Assembly: GCA_013398175.1 (NCBI GenBank)
Contig: VZRZ01008247.1
Location: 19,299-83,298, forward strand
Direction of reading: 5' to 3'
Source: Climacteris rufus
Taxonomy: Eukaryota > Chordata > Aves > Passeriformes > Climacteridae
Length of the DNA: 64,000 nucleotides
The notes beneath the pieces are model-generated. The model worked only from the letters and a program-made list of their open reading frames with translations. It was not told the origin of the DNA and made no database searches. Numbering within the stretch: position 1 is the first letter of the stretch; every line of letters begins with the position of its first letter. Of the stretch, positions 62,411-64,000 are shown one piece after another. Both the position numbers and the translations under genes were made by a program.

Positions 62411-64000
62411 GGTGATATTGTGTTCCCACTGGAGCCCTGTCTGGGTGGCTGGATCAGTCGTGGTGGGTGCAGAGCTAGGAGAGGCAGTGGCTTTCTGCTG
62501 AGTGGACAACTTTGCTCCCTAGTGGAGTTGTCTGGGCTTCAGTGCCCTTTCTGTGCATGCCTCTGTGGAAGCTGTCATTCTGAGCCTTTGCTGACACACC
62601 ACACTTGGCTTCTTTTACAGGTGTTGGGATGCTTGCTTGACATGGCCTCCCCCAGGTCTCATCTGTGGCACAACCTGTGGTCTTCTGGCAGGTGTCTCTG
62701 TTCACCTGAGGTTCCCCTAAATCAGAAAACACCCATGTGCACCACACTAGAGCTCCCCACTTCAGCAACAGAGAACAGTTCTTGTAGGAAAAAAAGTCTA
62801 ACTTCCTAAATCTCTGAAGTTTTTAAGGTTAGGTATGGATGACATTCTTGTTTCACAGAAGTTATGAATATTGTAGGTGAAACATTGATGACCCCTTTTG
62901 TGATATTTTTGCTGATTGTTTGGTTGGTTTTTTTCTGAAGATGTTTTTGTTTCTTTTTCCCCCTCTACATATGTGAATTGAGCAAGGTAAAATGATACAG
63001 AACTTTAAAACTCTTCTTGTGCCCAGAGATTGGCTGAACAGGCATGTTGTGGGCCTTTCTGGGGTTAGAAATGAAAAAAATTCTTTTTGTACACAAGTTT
63101 TCATCTAAATTACATGATATAGTCTTTTAAAAAGCCAGGTGCTATATAAATGATTCCTATGTCCTAAAATTCAGAAATATTGAGTTTTAGTAAGAAGTTT
63201 TTATAAGGGATCTTAGCGATGAAAGAAATGGGAATTAATTAAAATAATACTCAGAAAACATGACAGAGTGGGTTCATACAATAATGATGTGAAATAGTCT
63301 GATTAGGTCCTGCAGAAACCTTAATGTGTTTCAAAGAATCTCTGATCTAATTCAGTTTTGTATGTTGGAAACTCATGAACCCTAAAAAAGGAACCTGTAA
63401 TCTATGTGGGATACCATTTGTGTACAAAAAAAGGTTGTGACTTTCCTTTTCTCTTTTAGGCCTTTCCCAATAACTGTGCAAGAATCCAGAATGAATCAGA
63501 ACACAGTCATTTATATTTCATTTGAATGCAGGTAGTGTGTTTTTTTCTAGAGCCTTGGATCTGCCTCTCATAGTGGAAAATAACTTTGCAACTACTGCAC
63601 AGGAAGTCCAAGCCTGTATTAAGTAAATATTAGAAAATACTCATCTGCTCATGTTTTATTTCTTCAATCCAACTAGATGTTCATATGCTTTTCACCTCTT
63701 GCAAATGTGGGGGAGAGTCTCAGTTATCTCTTTTAGAGAGAAGTAAAATATTAGTTATTACTCCTCTTTCTTTGATGCAAGAACTGTTCTAGGGAAAAAC
63801 TACAATATGTATTTTAACGGACCAAAATCTTAGGAAGGAATGTTTCTTGCAGAAAGTTTTGTCAAAAGGCCTTTAACTACACTACATAAAATACCTCTTT
63901 CTGGTAAGCTGTTGAGAAATATTTATTTTTTTTACAAAAACAAATATATACTGTCATCTGCCATGTCAGTTAACAAGTATGGTTCTTTTTTTTTCCCCTC
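62411..64000. other. Non-coding DNA, GC-richer at first, then AT-rich
   Basis: The part from 62411 to about 62800 is GC-richer and may be unclassified repeat DNA flanking the CR1. The rest to the window end is AT-rich with no recognisable gene, RNA or repeat. Confidence 0.5.

Noticed and set aside
62285..62809. 174-codon plus-strand open frame
   Set aside because: It starts inside an antisense CR1 3' end and continues into unclassified DNA; the product has no recognisable domain.
1..64000. CRISPR arrays, operons, phage or bacterial genes
   Set aside because: Composition, CR1 and LTR content are those of a bird nuclear genome; no regularly spaced repeats or compact genes are present.

Overview
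The window is avian nuclear DNA, most likely from a songbird. The evidence is its repeats: CR1 LINE fragments in both orientations, solo LTRs of avian ERVL and ERVK type, and one SINE with a tRNA-Ile(AAU) head joined to a CR1-like tail (the architecture of passerine TguSINE1). No protein-coding gene or functional RNA gene could be supported. Most of the 64 kb is AT-rich, non-coding DNA of the kind found in a gene desert or a very long intron. Long reading frames are either inside GC-richer transposon DNA or in purine-biased DNA, and none shows a recognisable domain.

Layout. 1-12.6 kb: unremarkable AT-rich DNA with a decayed LTR end (2880-3062), a short CR1 piece (8805-8890) and a run of minus-strand open frames at 4.4-7.2 kb that I could not identify. 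12606-13318: a GC-rich solo LTR with a 6-bp target duplication. 13.3-31.5 kb: AT-rich DNA with palindromic POU/homeodomain-like sites (13.8 and 20.6 kb), three CR1 pieces (23238-23824, 26811-27080, 28105-28255), an ERVL LTR fragment (28335-28453) and two weak exon-like segments (17447-17569 and 29404-29520). 31562-31705: the tRNA-Ile SINE. 39241-39801 and 61338-61706: two independently inserted copies of one LTR family, each with its own perfect 6-bp duplication. 41.6-42.0 kb: another regulatory-looking stretch.

The most structured part is 45.8-51.0 kb, a transposon nest. An ERVL-type solo LTR (45811-47575, duplication TTATC) carries a second LTR (family A, 46666-47248) and an assembly gap of 213 N. 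Three kilobases on, a CR1 copy is split by an inverted family-A LTR (49879-50821, duplication TTCTCT), which is itself split by a third LTR (family B, 50201-50547, duplication CTGCAG) that ends in a perfect 11-bp inverted-repeat hairpin. The order of insertion can be read directly: CR1, then LTR A, then LTR B.

Nothing in the window works as a pathway or operon. The biology visible here is the history of retroelement insertion, plus a few candidate regulatory elements that only cross-species alignment can test. Family names rest on recognition from memory; the target duplications, nesting order and inverted repeats are read directly from the sequence.
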